A stretch of 64,000 bases of DNA, from NCBI GenBank assembly GCA_036426205.1, contig CM071568.1, positions 231,915,727 to 231,979,726 of the forward strand, in the 5' to 3' direction. A model generated the notes under the pieces. It did not search any database, was not told the origin of the DNA, and worked only from the letters and a program-made list of their open reading frames with translations. Below are positions 11,326-21,679 of this stretch, piece after piece. Each line of letters begins with the position of its first letter. Position 1 is the first letter of the stretch. The position numbers were made by a program, and so were the translations under genes. This DNA comes from Ascaphus truei. Its lineage: Eukaryota > Chordata > Amphibia > Anura > Ascaphidae.

Positions 11326-12203
11326 TAACATAAACCCTGCCCCCTTGCAGACGCACTACTGTCCTACTGTCTCTATACATTCTTCCTACCTACCAATTAG
11401 ATTGTAAGCTCTTCGGAGCAGAGACTCTTATTCCTAAATGTTACTGTAAGAGACGTGTGCAGAGGTACGCTATAGAGACCGTTTAAAGTGAAACTAAAAT
11501 TAGGCTTTATTGCGCCTGTCCCTTAAACACAGGAAAACATATGAAAATAAGCCAAACAAAAACCTATCTCCACTTTGGAGACTATCTACACATGTAGTTC
11601 AGCCCTCTCTAACTGGATGGAAAGCTAAGCTATTTACCAGCCCAAATATATATACATATATACAGCTATACAACAGTCTCATAAGAAAGTCTTATCTGTG
11701 TCTTGTAGCTGTAGGGGAAGGCTTCTCTGCTCTCTTGGGTCTGCACCCCTGTGTGCTAAGGCAATGTCAGGATCCAGGTTTAGAATCTTGTCCCCTTTGT
11801 CTTGCTGTCAGCGTGCAGTCTCTTTGCAGCTCAAGACATCTCTCCTTCCTTTGTTCAGCCCCCAATTGTGAGACTAAGGAATCCTCTCTGTCTTTCCTGG
11901 GTCAGCTCCAATTATCAGCTCAGAAAGTCTCCTTCCTGTCTCAGAACAGGCTATTTCACAGAGCTGTGATTAGGCAGGTGGAGCTGGTTGATTGTACTCC
12001 AGCAATTAACCAGCCCACTGCTGGATTAGAGGCAAGTTTCTTTAACAGAGATACGTCCCTGTTACAGTTACTTTTATGTCTGAAGCACTTCTTCCCATTA
12101 TGTGTTATTTGTATTATTTGTTATTTATATGATTGTCACGTGTATTACTGCTGTGAAGCGCTATGTACATTAATGGTGCCATACAAATAAAGGCATACAT
12201 ACA
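11326..12203 (+). mobile_element. LINE/SINE 3' tail, interrupted by a solo LTR
   Basis: The two parts 11326-11444 and 12072-12203 read as one sequence: TTAGATTGTAAGCTCTTCGG, then TTTTATGTCTGAAGCAC and a T-rich stretch ending in GTGCCATACAAATAAAG plus short CATA repeats. This resembles L2/CR1-type tails common in amphibian genomes. It has no coding part. It sits in the minisatellite. Confidence 0.6.
11445..12066 (-). mobile_element. Solo LTR with GTTAC target duplication
   Basis: The element starts TGTAAGAGACGT and ends ACGTCCCTGTTACA. The direct repeat GTTAC lies at 11440-11444 and 12067-12071, so the target duplication is 5 bp. Read on the minus strand, AATAAA occurs about 70 bp before the 3' end, where a polyadenylation signal would sit in an LTR. 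It has no internal genes. A diverged relative is seen at about 30480-30775. Confidence 0.72.
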
Positions 12204-12304
12204 ACTATGTATATTGTATTATGTTACATTCATTGAGTGAGACTACCAATAACTATTTAAACAATATTATGTTCCATTGACTGAGAGAGACTGCCAATAA
12301 CTAT

Positions 12305-13041
12305 TGTGACATAGTCCCAGGATATTAGGCAGCTTTCTGTTCAATTCAGATCAGAAAGTGCAGACATTGTGTAAAAGGGATCCATTCCACAGCTTCACAT
12401 TTATGGGGGCTGGTGGATGGGAAATGCAGACCAGAGCTTAAAATGGTTCTAATTTCCCTCACCTGCTCTCCTAATTAAGGAACAGATATTTATAGCAGGT
12501 TTGCTGCATCAGTTGCTCTCTTAGAGCCTGGATGCTGTGCATTGCCTCTCCCCTGTATTCAGTTCAGGGAGGATGCCCCTTCACGTATTGGAGTACCCAG
12601 AAGGATTGCATGGGATCTCTTGGGACGCTGTCCACATCTAACAGATAAGGACTCAATGTTATTTCGCTATATATGTGTGTTATTTAAAGCTGGAAACTAG
12701 CTTAGTCGGCCAGAGTCGTAGACAGGTATATGCTCTCAGTTAGTCTCCTTACAGGAGTAGGAATTCATTTTATGATTTTGTTTCTTAAAGTGACAGGGTG
12801 CCTGAGATATTTTCTGTCACCGATATAAGAATAAACCGCTGAAGGTTAATGGCTGAGTGTCTCCAATGTGTATATGTTAAAGCCACAGTCCCCTACTGTA
12901 ATGGAATAAAACAGGCAGGAGCCTGAATTACACAATATGGTGCTACGTATTGTCCTTTTTTCCCTTTAAATAACCCTAGAAGACCATGTCGTGAAGAGCC
13001 CAGACAAACGGGAGCGCTACATAAGGGAGCCATTTGTCACA
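12305..13041 (+). mobile_element. Solo LTR, plus orientation, same family as 6926-11232
   Basis: It starts TGTGACATAGTCCCAGG and ends CCATTTGTCACA, flanked by CTAT at 12301-12304 and 13042-13045. It contains AATAAACCGCTGAAGG at about 12832 and AATAAAAC at about 12905, possible polyadenylation signals on the plus strand. It is related in reverse to the split LTR to the left. No protein is encoded. Confidence 0.7.
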
Positions 13042-14350
13042 CTATGTATACTGTGCTATGTTCCATTCACTGAGTGAAACTGCCAATAACTACAGTATGT
13101 ATACACTGAGTGAGACTGCCAGTAACTACAGTATGTATACACTGAGTGAGACTGCCAAATAATACGTATGTATACACTGAGTGAGACTGCCCTATAACTA
13201 CAGTATGTATACACTGAGTGAGACTGCCAGTAAACTACAGTATGTATACACATAGTGAGACTGCCAGTAACTACAGTTGTTTACACTGGTGAGACTGCAG
13301 TAACTACAGTATGTATACACTGAGTGAGACTGCCAGTAACTACAGTATGTATACACTGAGTGAGACTGCCAATAACTACAGTATGTATACACTGAGTGAG
13401 ACTGCCAGTAACTACAGTATGTACACAGAGTGAACCCATAACTACAGTATGTACACACTGAGTGAGACTGCCAGTAACTACAGTATGTATACACTGAGTG
13501 AGACTGCCAGTAACTACAGTATGTAACACTGAGTGAGACTGCCAGTAACTACAGTATGTATACACTGAGTGAGACTGCCAGTAACTACAGTATGTATACA
13601 CTGAGTGAGACTGCCAGTAACTACAGTATTTATACTGAGGTGAACTGCCAGTAACTACAGTATGTATACACTGAGTGAAACTGCCAATAACTACAGTATG
13701 TATACCTGAGTGAGACTGCCATAACTACAGTATGTAATACCTGAGTGAGACTGCCGTAACTACAGTATGTTCACTGAGTGAGACTGCCAATAACTACAGT
13801 ATGTATACACTGAGTGAGACTGCCAATAACTACAGTATGTATACACTGAGTGAGACTGCCAATACTACAGTATGTATACACTGAGTGGAACTGCCAATAC
13901 TAAGTATGTATACACTGATTGAGACTGCCATAACTACAGTATGTATACACTGAGTGAGGACTGCAATAACTACAGTATTGTTATACACTGAGTGAGACTG
14001 CCAATAACACAGTATGTATACCTGTGAGACTGCAATACTACAGTATGTATACACTGAGTGAGACTGCCAATAACTACAGTATGTATACACTGAGTGAGAC
14101 TGCCAATAACTACAGTATGTATACACTGAGTGAGACTGCCAATAACTACAGTATGTATACACTGAGTGAGACTGCCAATAACTACAGTATGTATACACTG
14201 AGTGAGACTGCCAATAACTACAGTATGTATACACTGAGTGAGACTGCCAGTAACTACAGTATGTATACACTGAGTGAGACTGCCAATAACTACAGTATGT
14301 ATACACTGAGTGAGACTGCCAATAACAATGTATTCTGTACTAAGTTTCCA
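13042..14350. repeat. 36-bp minisatellite, about 36 copies
   Basis: The unit is TGAGACTGCCAATAACTACA followed by GTATGTATACACTGAG. The first and last units keep extra bases (TACTGTGCTATGTTCCATTC) that match the 48-bp form, so the 36-bp unit looks like a 12-bp deletion derivative that then amplified. Copies at 14040-14320 are almost identical; those at 13140-14030 carry many one- and two-base gaps. The period is a multiple of three, which creates long meaningless reading frames on both strands. Confidence 0.95.
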
Positions 14351-14507
14351 TAGGTTTAAGGCCCTATTCCACATACTGTCAAGACAGTAAAAGAGTCCAG
14401 CTGCATGAACATCAGTGGGATTAAAAACAATTGCTACATGGGAAGCAGCTTCACAGCATAAAACAAAAGGACCACAATCTTCACCAAAATAAACAAAATG
14501 CCAATAC

Positions 14508-14690
14508 CTCATAGAATTTCACAATGTTGATGACCCAGGCACAGAGCCCTGCTGCTGCAAAAGATTTTGTGCGAACAAGATCAGGGTTAAATTCAGGGTC
14601 TTTCAAGTACTGCTCCTTGACCACCTTCAGACAGTTCTCATGTATGTGCTCCTTGTCATAGTTTATTAGAGCTTGCAAAAAGTCATCAAT
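14508..14690 (-). CDS. DNAH11: DNAH11 exon K: microtubule-binding tip, second half
   Basis: 61 codons, phase 0 at both ends. The acceptor is CTTGTTTCAG above 14690 and the donor GAG/gtattg is just below 14508. The translation opens [18 protein letters not shown] and ends [17 protein letters not shown]. The LKDPEF and [14 protein letters not shown](V/I)KFYE segments are hallmarks of the globular microtubule-binding domain at the stalk tip in axonemal dyneins. YDKEHI(P/H)ENCLKVV with YLKDPEFNP fits DNAH11 better than DNAH9 or DNAH17, as I know those proteins. The tip binds the B tubule of the neighbouring doublet in motile cilia. Confidence 0.95.
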
Positions 14691-14734
14691 CTGAAACAAG
14701 AAAGCATATAATTATCCATCTGCAAAAATATGTT

Positions 14735-15129
14735 AATTATAAACAGGCTTTATACAATTCAAGGCCCGGTTTATGTATTTTTTTAAAGTCCTGTTATTCA
14801 CATCAATATTTCTAAAAAATGAAAAAAAAAAAAAAAATCAAAAACTACCTTTACAATTAATTCTGAACATAATAAAACAAAATGAAAAAGAAAGGGAATT
14901 TGTAATATTTTGGATAATAGAACACTGTTATTGATCTGTCAGATGCATGCTTTAAAATGAAGATGGTACGTAGTTATTACAATTGTTGCAACTAAATTGT
15001 AGCCTTTAAAAATACGTCCTCTGTCTGAGCAAATGAGACATTGAAATATGCTGCCTGTTCCGCAAAACAAATTTACGGGGCCTTTTAAACTATAAATTAC
15101 ATTTTTAAAACCCAATAAATAAATGCCAG
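14735..15129. other. Intron, nothing recognised
   Basis: A/T-rich sequence with a poly-A run at about 14821-14837. No element identified. Confidence 0.5.
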
Positions 15130-15897
15130 TAAATGGTGAAGTTGTAAGGAAAGAAAAACCGAGGCACTCTTCTATGCTAACTAGGACAAATAAATAGAAT
15201 AATGGTGCAATAAGTGAATATTAAGTGAGAATAGTGCACATAGTGACTATAAAGTGCATGAAGTAATAAAGATATAAATAATTATCAGTGATACGCTGCT
15301 CGACCAATGGGGGATCCTCCTTTGATCCTTATAAGTAGTTGATTGTAGAATTTAGAGAGCGCAGAATCATGTGAAAGACAAAAATATGCATATAGTGCAA
15401 TATTGTAGTGCTAATAAAGTCTTTAGTGGAATATATTGTTGGATGAGAGATCAAAGCCACTACTCACATGGCCCAGAATAGGTAAGCACCTATAAAGGTA
15501 TCTTTCAGAGGGGGTTCCCTCTCACTTCTTGGTCACTGGTAGTGGTTGATTCCTTGTCAGTCTAGTGGGGGACGTCTACCCATAGGTTGGATCAGTGTCA
15601 AGAACCCTTCGTAAGGTATGCTCTTTCCCTCGTATGGAATCGCCATACACAAAGAGAGTGATGTATAAACAAGATGTATTCACATAAAACAAAGTACAGT
15701 GCTCTGTACTTACATATTAAAATAACATCTGCGGACAGATTATGGAGCGTAGTAGCCGCGTGGTAGCGTGTTGCTTCGTATTCTTCTCTCGTGGGTCTCG
15801 TTTCACTTCAGTGTCCTCAGCTTACTGTGATAGGTCCAGGGACTGCTTCCACACCTACGTCTGCTGTCCGGCTCCAAAAAGCTCATGGACAATCTTC

Positions 15898-15929
15898 AAC
15901 GCGTTTCGCAATTGAAATGCTTTGTCAGG
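15898..15929 (-). other. Hammerhead-like hairpin motif, arm copy
   Basis: On the minus strand CTGACAA, A, then GCA...TGC as stem and GAAACGCGTTG. One base of the CTGANGA box differs (G to A). Its partner in the other arm is at 16370. Confidence 0.45.
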
Positions 15930-16369
15930 ATACCGTGATGATACAATGTGTGCCCGGAAGTCATTAAATACCCTTTTCAATCACATATAATTAGACTCTT
16001 TCAAGTGTATACCAATTAGACAATTAGGCTGGCAAAAGCAAATATTGCAGCACCAGCAGCACCAAGGAAGGCTTCCATAGATTTTAATTTATCTGTCATT
16101 TATTGCATTATTTGATTGTATTATACATTTCATTTTATATTGTGCGTGTATAAACACACTGTTTTTGTTTTATTAAACTTATGTAGATTTTAGTGATTGT
16201 TTATATACTCTAGTGGCACATTTTCACTCTGATAATAGACATGCGAATAGTCTATATTTTTACAATATCAATCAGAGTCTAATTGGTATACACTTGAAAG
16301 AGTCTAATTATATATGATTGAACAGGATATTTAATGACATCCGGGCACACATTGTATCATCAGAGTTTC

Positions 16370-16401
16370 CTGACTAAGCATTTCAATTGCGAAACACGTT
16401 G
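16370..16401 (+). other. Hammerhead-like hairpin motif, arm copy
   Basis: CTGACTA, A, then GCA...TGC as stem and GAAACACGTTG. It is the inverted partner of the copy at 15898-15929. Confidence 0.45.
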
Positions 16402-16989
16402 AAGATTGTCCATGAGCAGCCATAGGTGTGGAAGCAGTCCCTGGACCTATCACGGTAAGCTGAGGACGTGGAAGTGAAAAGAGAACCGCGAGAGAAGAAT
16501 CCGAAGCAACACGCTATCCACGCGGCTACTACGCTCCATAATCTGTCCGCAGATGTTATTTTAATATGTAAGTACAGAGCACTGTACTTTGTTTTATGTG
16601 AATACATCTTGTTTATACATCACTCTCTTTGTCTATGGCGATTCCATACAGGGAAAGAGCATACCTTACGAAGGGTTCTTGACACTGATCCAACCTATGG
16701 GTAGCTGTCCCCCACTAGACTGACAAGGAATCAACTATTACCAGTGACCAAGAAGTGAGAGGGAAACCCCTCTGAAAGAAACCTTTATAGGTGCTTACCT
16801 ATTCTGGGCCATGTGAGTAGTGGCTTTGATCTCTCGTCCAACAATATATTCAACTAAAGACTTTATTATCACTACAATATTGCACTATATGCATATTTTT
16901 GTCTTTCACATGATTCTGCGCTCTCTACATTGTACAATCAAATAAATGGTGAAGGGACAGATTGTGGTACTTTTAGTAGGAGTGCCATC

Positions 16990-17470
16990 AACTTAGCATT
17001 CATTCTTTCACGAGCAGTAGCAGGTGGACGAGGGACAATCCCTAATACTGTTCCAATCGGATGTCACTGAGAAATGTCTTTGTACATGCCAAATCTTCTG
17101 GGATTTTTTTAGAAATAACTTTTACCGGTCTGGGGACCCCCTGCTTCTGGAAACACTTACTTCAGAAGGGGGTGCCAGTTTCTCCTGCAGTTTAAAGCCC
17201 CTGGTCACATGGGCTAATAGGAAGCCGCACAGGCTCACCTCACGGCTTCCTGTTGGCCTGCAGAACCCAGGAGCTTTGAAAATCAGCCATAAAGTGAGCA
17301 CTGGAGTGGCTACCCACTATGAAGGTGAGTACCTCCAGAAGCAGGGGGTCCCCGGAGCTGAAATTAATGGGGTTTAGCACCAGAGACCCCCTGATTCAAT
17401 CCTGTGTTTAAAAAAATGGGGAAAAACGAACGGCTTAGATTGCCTCTTTAATAAAACAATAAAACAGAGG
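16990..17470. repeat. Repeat with GGTCCCC/GAGACCCCC module
   Basis: The sequence includes GGGGACCCCCTGCTTCTGG (17130s) and, at 17342-17395, GGGGGTCCCCGGAGCTGAA with its loose complement CACCAGAGACCCCCTGATTC. The same module appears at 10204-10260, 18550-18605, 18735-18790 and 20338-20400. It appears non-coding. Confidence 0.6.
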
Positions 17471-17498
17471 GTTATTTTTCAGGTCTGTGTGATCAATC

Positions 17499-17530
17499 CT
17501 TGAAAAAGAACGCTGCGACGTTCAAAATGC
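17499..17530 (+). other. Hammerhead-like hairpin motif, degenerate copy
   Basis: CTTGAAAAA is followed by a perfect five-base-pair stem GAACG (508-512 of 17 kb) with CGTTC (519-523), then AAAATGCATTGG. The boxes have decayed, but the stem is intact. Further downstream is GTGCGCTTTTTGG, resembling the tail of other copies. Confidence 0.35.
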
Positions 17531-17689
17531 ATTGGATGGGTCTTTTGTCACATTAAAGTGCCCTTTTAATCATTTTTTTGTCCTGGGTTCTTCCTGCTCC
17601 GTTTGTGCTGGTGCGCTTTTTGGTCTCCCTTTTCCCTGTGTGACAATAGAGCCAATATTATGAAAACGTATGTAAAAATGTAGAAACTC

Positions 17690-18250
17690 TTTTGTTGATA
17701 TCAATTCTAATAGTCAATGCAGAAAAAGTTTGGGAAACGACATACCAAAGTGGGAAGAAAGACTTCCCATATCCATATTTGATAAGATCTTTAAACATCA
17801 GGAAGCAAATTTAAAAGACCTAAGTGGAGCGATAATGCAGGAAACACATATCAAGGTATTAAATAGAGCCTATATTTCTCCCTGGCAAAGAAGATATACC
17901 TGTAAAGAGAAACTAGGAATATGCCCAAAATGTGGATTAGAAAAAACAGACCTACAACACTGCTTCTGGGAATGTAGGAAAATAAAACATTTCTTGAATA
18001 AAGTGGTACAGTTTATACAAAACGTTTTGAAACTTGATCTAGCAATGAAACTAGAAGGATTATTATTGGGAGACTTCCTAATCATAGGTGAGAAACAAAA
18101 AAGTCGAGCTCCAAAATTGATAATTACTGTATAATAACTTCTATTGGCAAAAAGTGTATCATAAGAGATTGGTAAAAAAAAAAAAATGAGTACCAAAATA
18201 TCAGGCATAATGTACAAAGAGAACTATTGATGTTAATGTGTTTTGATAAG
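17690..18250 (+). pseudogene. L1/Tx1-like LINE ORF2 C-terminal fragment
   Basis: The frame from 17730 to 18134 shows features of the end of L1 ORF2: a segment VLNRAYISPWQRRYTCKE, then ICPKCGLEKTDLQHCFWECR. This CxxC...H...C arrangement is the conserved cysteine-rich region after the reverse transcriptase. It is 5'-truncated (endonuclease and RT missing) and a stop follows at 18135, with related sequence continuing to about 18250. The 3' end is displaced to 20640-21180 by an inserted mosaic repeat. Confidence 0.75.
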
Positions 18251-19094
18251 AGACATATTTAGATACAGGTGTATCCAAACATATATCCAGCCTGCCCTGC
18301 ACATGATCTGGTGAACCGTGGTCCAAACGTGGACTGTTCACAGCAAAGTGCATAGCAGGGGGGAATGGCTATCAGGAGTAATACAGCGGGCGTCCCTGCT
18401 TCTGAACGGAACTCCCACTGTGTTAATCCTGCCCGGCCTCATCAGTCTGGAGGAGATGCGCAATGAGAGTAGACAGAATCGGTCCCTCTCTATGCACACC
18501 TCTAACAGGCGATCGCGCTGCTTTTATTTTAATAACATTGGATTGAAGCAGGTGGTCTCCGGAGCTGAACTGCATTAATTTTAGCCCCGGGGACCGCCTG
18601 CTTCCCAAGTTACAGGCACCGGTATGGGGTGCCAGTATCTCCTGCACGTTTAAATGTCCAGGTCACGTGACGCGGGAGAATTAAACTTTGAGAGAGAAAT
18701 CAGCACTGCATAATGGGGCCTGTATCGCAGCAAAGCGGGTCCCCGGGAGGAACTGAATGTGGTTCAGCTACAGAAACCCCTGCTTCAATACTATGTAGTT
18801 AAAATAAAATAAAAACAGCTTAATTCCCTAAGGTAATGAAGGGTTTAAACCTTAGAGTCTGGTTTGTTGGTGGTGGTACCTGGATGGGGTGGGTGAAGAT
18901 GTGGTTAAACCCTTCATTATCTTAGTGGTTACTAGTGTAGCCACGGTCTTATTTTGCCTCCAGAGACCCCCTCTGTAGCGTGCCGAGCGATCGCGGGTGC
19001 CGCCGGGAGGGAGCGACGGACCCACCGGCACAACGCAAAGGTGGGGGCCGGAGCAGGGAGCGCTCCGAGTCCCCGGAGTCTCTGCGGCGTACCC

Positions 19095-19222
19095 TGCTAG
19101 CGGGGTCCGCCATGACAGGTTGTGCGAGCGTGCGCATTTGTCGCGCAGGCGCAGTAAGGGTAGCGCACGCGGTCCCAATGCTAAAGAGGTCCTTAGTGGA
19201 CTACAATTCCCAGCAGCCTCTG
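19095..19222. promoter_or_regulatory. CpG-rich promoter-like motifs (NRF1- and ZNF143-like)
   Basis: GTGCGCATTTG and CGCGCAGGCGCAG resemble NRF1 sites, and GACTACAATTCCCAGCAG (19200-19217) matches the ZNF143/Staf consensus ACTACAATTCCCAG. Matches were made by eye; function is not shown. Confidence 0.4.
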
Positions 19223-19626
19223 GGGATTGCCCTTTCACCCAAATCACGTGCCGCCAGCCAGCATATAGGGTTTTGCAGCTTCTCCTGTGGAGGAAGGCTA
19301 CAATGTTGCAGGGACCACGTGTGGCAGTTGAAGCTGGGGGAGGAAGGGTGTAGGGAGCAAGTGGCTCCTACACCAGGTAAGGTAGCTCCCCAGATCCCAG
19401 GCAGGCCCCAATCCCCACCAGGGTAGTGGGTAGGTACTGAGGGACGGCCCCTAGGTTAGGGACCCTGCCCTTAGGTGTGAGTGTGCAGTCTTGTCAGTGT
19501 CACGGTGGTCAGTGTTGTGGGCGCTGACAAGTAGGCACAGTGTGTGTGTGCAGTGTAGCTGCAGGTACCGGTTGAGTGCAGTGCGGTTGCTGCAGTGGGA
19601 GGGGGATTATTTTACTGTTGGTGCCA

Positions 19627-19697
19627 TGGAGGAGGAAGAAAAGGAGGATGAGAAGGATGAGGACAAAGATGAAGATGGCCTTCATCCTGGCAGGGGT
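19627..19697 (+). other. Exon-like acidic reading frame ending in a splice-donor match
   Basis: An ATG at 19627 opens MEEEEKEDEKDEDKDEDG, continues LHPGR, and meets GGTAAGTA, a strong donor-like sequence. A related stretch at 20087-20136 (GAGGAAGAAGAGGAGG, then GCCTTCATACTGGCAGG, then GTAAGTA) repeats the design. No product is recognised. It may be a captured exon or simply purine-rich repeat sequence. Confidence 0.25.
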
Positions 19698-20640
19698 AAG
19701 TACAACTTTTATTAACTATATGCTGGTTGGGTAATGTTTATTATGAGCCATTTGGCTACTAGTGCTTTTGCCCATTTGTATGTGTGGTGCTGGTGGTAGA
19801 AGGGGGAGGGATGCGGCAGTTGCCCCGGGGCAGGTGGTTAGGCCTCCATGGTGTGTAGCGGGAGGGGATAACCCATTAATTATCATAGCGGTTTCAACGG
19901 CTAAGGTAATTAAGGGGTTAACCCATCCCATAACCCTCCCGGGAGGCCTAGCCACCCTCCCTGGGCAACTACAGTACACCCTTCAGCCACCACATTAAAA
20001 CACAAGGAACCCCTTAATTACCTTAGCGGTAGTAACAGTAAAGGGGTTACTAGTGTTTTAATGGTTGGGCATCGGCCCTTTCTTCCATGTTGATGAGGAA
20101 GAAGAGGAGGAGGAGGATGCCTTCATACTGGCAGGGTAAGTAAAATATTTATTAATTTAAATTGTATTTAACTGTATATTTGAATGGGCAAAAGCGCTAA
20201 TACCCATATTTGGCTACTAGGGCATTTGCCCATTCCTTCTCTCTGCAAGTTTAATTCTTCCCCATCACATGACCGGGACATTTAAATGTGCAGGAGATAC
20301 TGTCACTCCGTACAGGGGCATGTAACTTGGGAAGCAGGGGGGTCCCCAGGACTGAAATTAATGCAGTTTTAGCTCTGGCAGACCCTCTGCTTCAATCCTA
20401 TCTTATTCAAATAAAATAAAAGCCGTGCGATTGCCTGTTATTGGTGCTCAGAGAGAGTGACTGATTATATGTCTGCTCTCACTGCGCATCTCTTCCAGAC
20501 TGATGCGGCCCGGTAGGATTAACACAACAGGAATTTCATTCAGAAGAAGGGACCCTGCTATTTTAATCCTGGTGGGCAATTAGTCTGGTTGTGTGGATTC
20601 CGCGAGCAGGCAGCAGCCACCTGCACTTTCCTGGCCGAAT

Positions 20641-20823
20641 ATGCGACAAACCAACTGACTGGATCTGTATAGAAAAGGACTCAAAAAATATCTTCAGGAA
20701 ATGTGAAACCTATTTGGATTACTTACCATTGGAATAAAAGGAAAAAAAATATATACAAATTTTGAAAGGTGCATAATTGAAGAGCTTAAAAAAATAGCAG
20801 AAAGAGATAGCAAACTGATAAAG

Positions 20824-20881
<58 letters not shown>

Positions 20882-21178
20882 TCAAATGGAAATATTACTG
20901 TGTGTTCATTTGCATGACTCAGACAGGTTTGCAACCCTTTACGGTGGAGGTTTTTTGTGTTATATACTGTTAAACTCGAAAGAAAGAATATTGCTATGCA
21001 TTTACATGTATATCTATTTCTAGTTAAGTTTTGTATTGTAATGTAAGGTCATGTATGTATGATATCTTAATATAAGATCATTTAAGATTGTCGATGTATA
21101 ATTTTTGTTTAATGTAACGTAAAAATATAATGTATCACATCCCGTGAAAAATAAAAAACTGTTATGGGAAAAAAAAAG
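20641..21178 (+). pseudogene. L1/Tx1-like LINE: end of ORF2 and 3' tail
   Basis: KYLQEM-, ETYLDYLPLE-like pieces in shifting frames around 20690-20740 resemble the last residues of L1 ORF2 (FL..W.PYLDYL). A long TA tract (20825-20879) lies in the 3' UTR, and the sequence ends AATAAAAAACTGTTATGGG plus a poly-A run at about 21178, as expected of an L1-type tail. Confidence 0.6.
20825..20879. repeat. (TA)n microsatellite, ~27 units
   Basis: Uninterrupted TA. Confidence 0.97.
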
Positions 21179-21184
21179 TTACAA

Positions 21185-21535
21185 TGTTAAAAACACAGTA
21201 AATGTGTTTCTTGATAAATGTGACCATGTGTACTTGTACCACACATACATATTACATAATCCAGGCTTAATATACCACTTGTATAACATAATAATGTCAT
21301 ACTATTTGTATGCATGAAATGTAATTTTTCATAAGATTCTCAGAACATGCTAATATTGTTTGTCGAGTGCAGCAGACCTACTTACACATAAACAAGCGAT
21401 GTATAGATATAGATAGATACAGATGTACAAGCTCATGAGCAACTCAGGATTTTGCACACTATTTAACAAATGGTATCCAATGCTTAGTTATACAGTACGT
21501 ACACAGGCTTGTAGAAAACCTACTGTCAACATTAC
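21185..21535. other. Intron, nothing recognised
   Basis: Unremarkable A/T-rich sequence before exon J. Confidence 0.5.
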
Positions 21536-21679
21536 CTTTCCCATGAACCCTTTAGAAGCTTTCCAACTTCTGTCTCTGGGGACTCTGCCTTTAGGTGCCA
21601 GCAGTACGATAACTGCAGCAGTAACATTGGTGACTGCAATCGTCGGATTCGGGAATGTTTTTAGCTCAGTGAGATTGAT
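21536..21679 (-). CDS. DNAH11: DNAH11 exon J: end of CC1 and first half of the tip
   Basis: 48 codons, phase 0 at both ends. The acceptor is TTCAAACAG above 21679; the donor AAG/gtaatg lies just below 21536. It encodes [18 protein letters not shown], then [18 protein letters not shown] and KSWK-like [14 protein letters not shown](T/S)ELK.FPNPP is the conserved junction of the outgoing stalk helix with the microtubule-binding domain. One residue differs from the usual PP (here PT). The V..V...V.(V/I)LL pattern is intact, so the fold should be kept. Confidence 0.95.

Larger units (their letters stand above)
15142..16942 (-). mobile_element. 1.8-kb foldback insertion with 12-bp target duplication
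   Basis: TAAATGGTGAAG is present at 15130-15141 and 16943-16954. About 200 bp of unpaired sequence at the left (15142-15340) precedes a left arm (15340-16020). That arm is the inverted copy of the right arm (16265-16942), which ends at the target repeat. Arms are ~650 bp and similar throughout. Each arm carries one copy of the hairpin motif. The left end, read on the minus strand, finishes with GAGTGCCTCGGTTTTTC, similar to the ends of other motif-bearing repeats here. Confidence 0.72.
18251..20640. repeat. GC-rich mosaic repeat inserted in the LINE
   Basis: The 2.4-kb block is built of modules seen elsewhere in the window. One is GGATTAACACAGC/GGGGTCCCT palindrome parts (18370-18440, 20510-20600). 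Another is GGTCCCCGGAGCTGAA parts (18550, 18735, 20340). The third is CCTTAGCGGT/ACCGCTAAGG parts (18825, 18915, 19870-19920, 20010-20055). 18950-19730 is rich in CpG. The exact ends and target duplication were not resolved. Confidence 0.55.

Noticed and set aside
13042..14350. Regularly spaced 36-bp repeats as a CRISPR array
   Set aside because: Units are tandem without unique spacers, in an intron of a vertebrate gene.
13830..14512. Open frames of 100-180 codons in the 36-bp array
   Set aside because: A period divisible by three keeps all frames open; the peptides merely repeat the unit.
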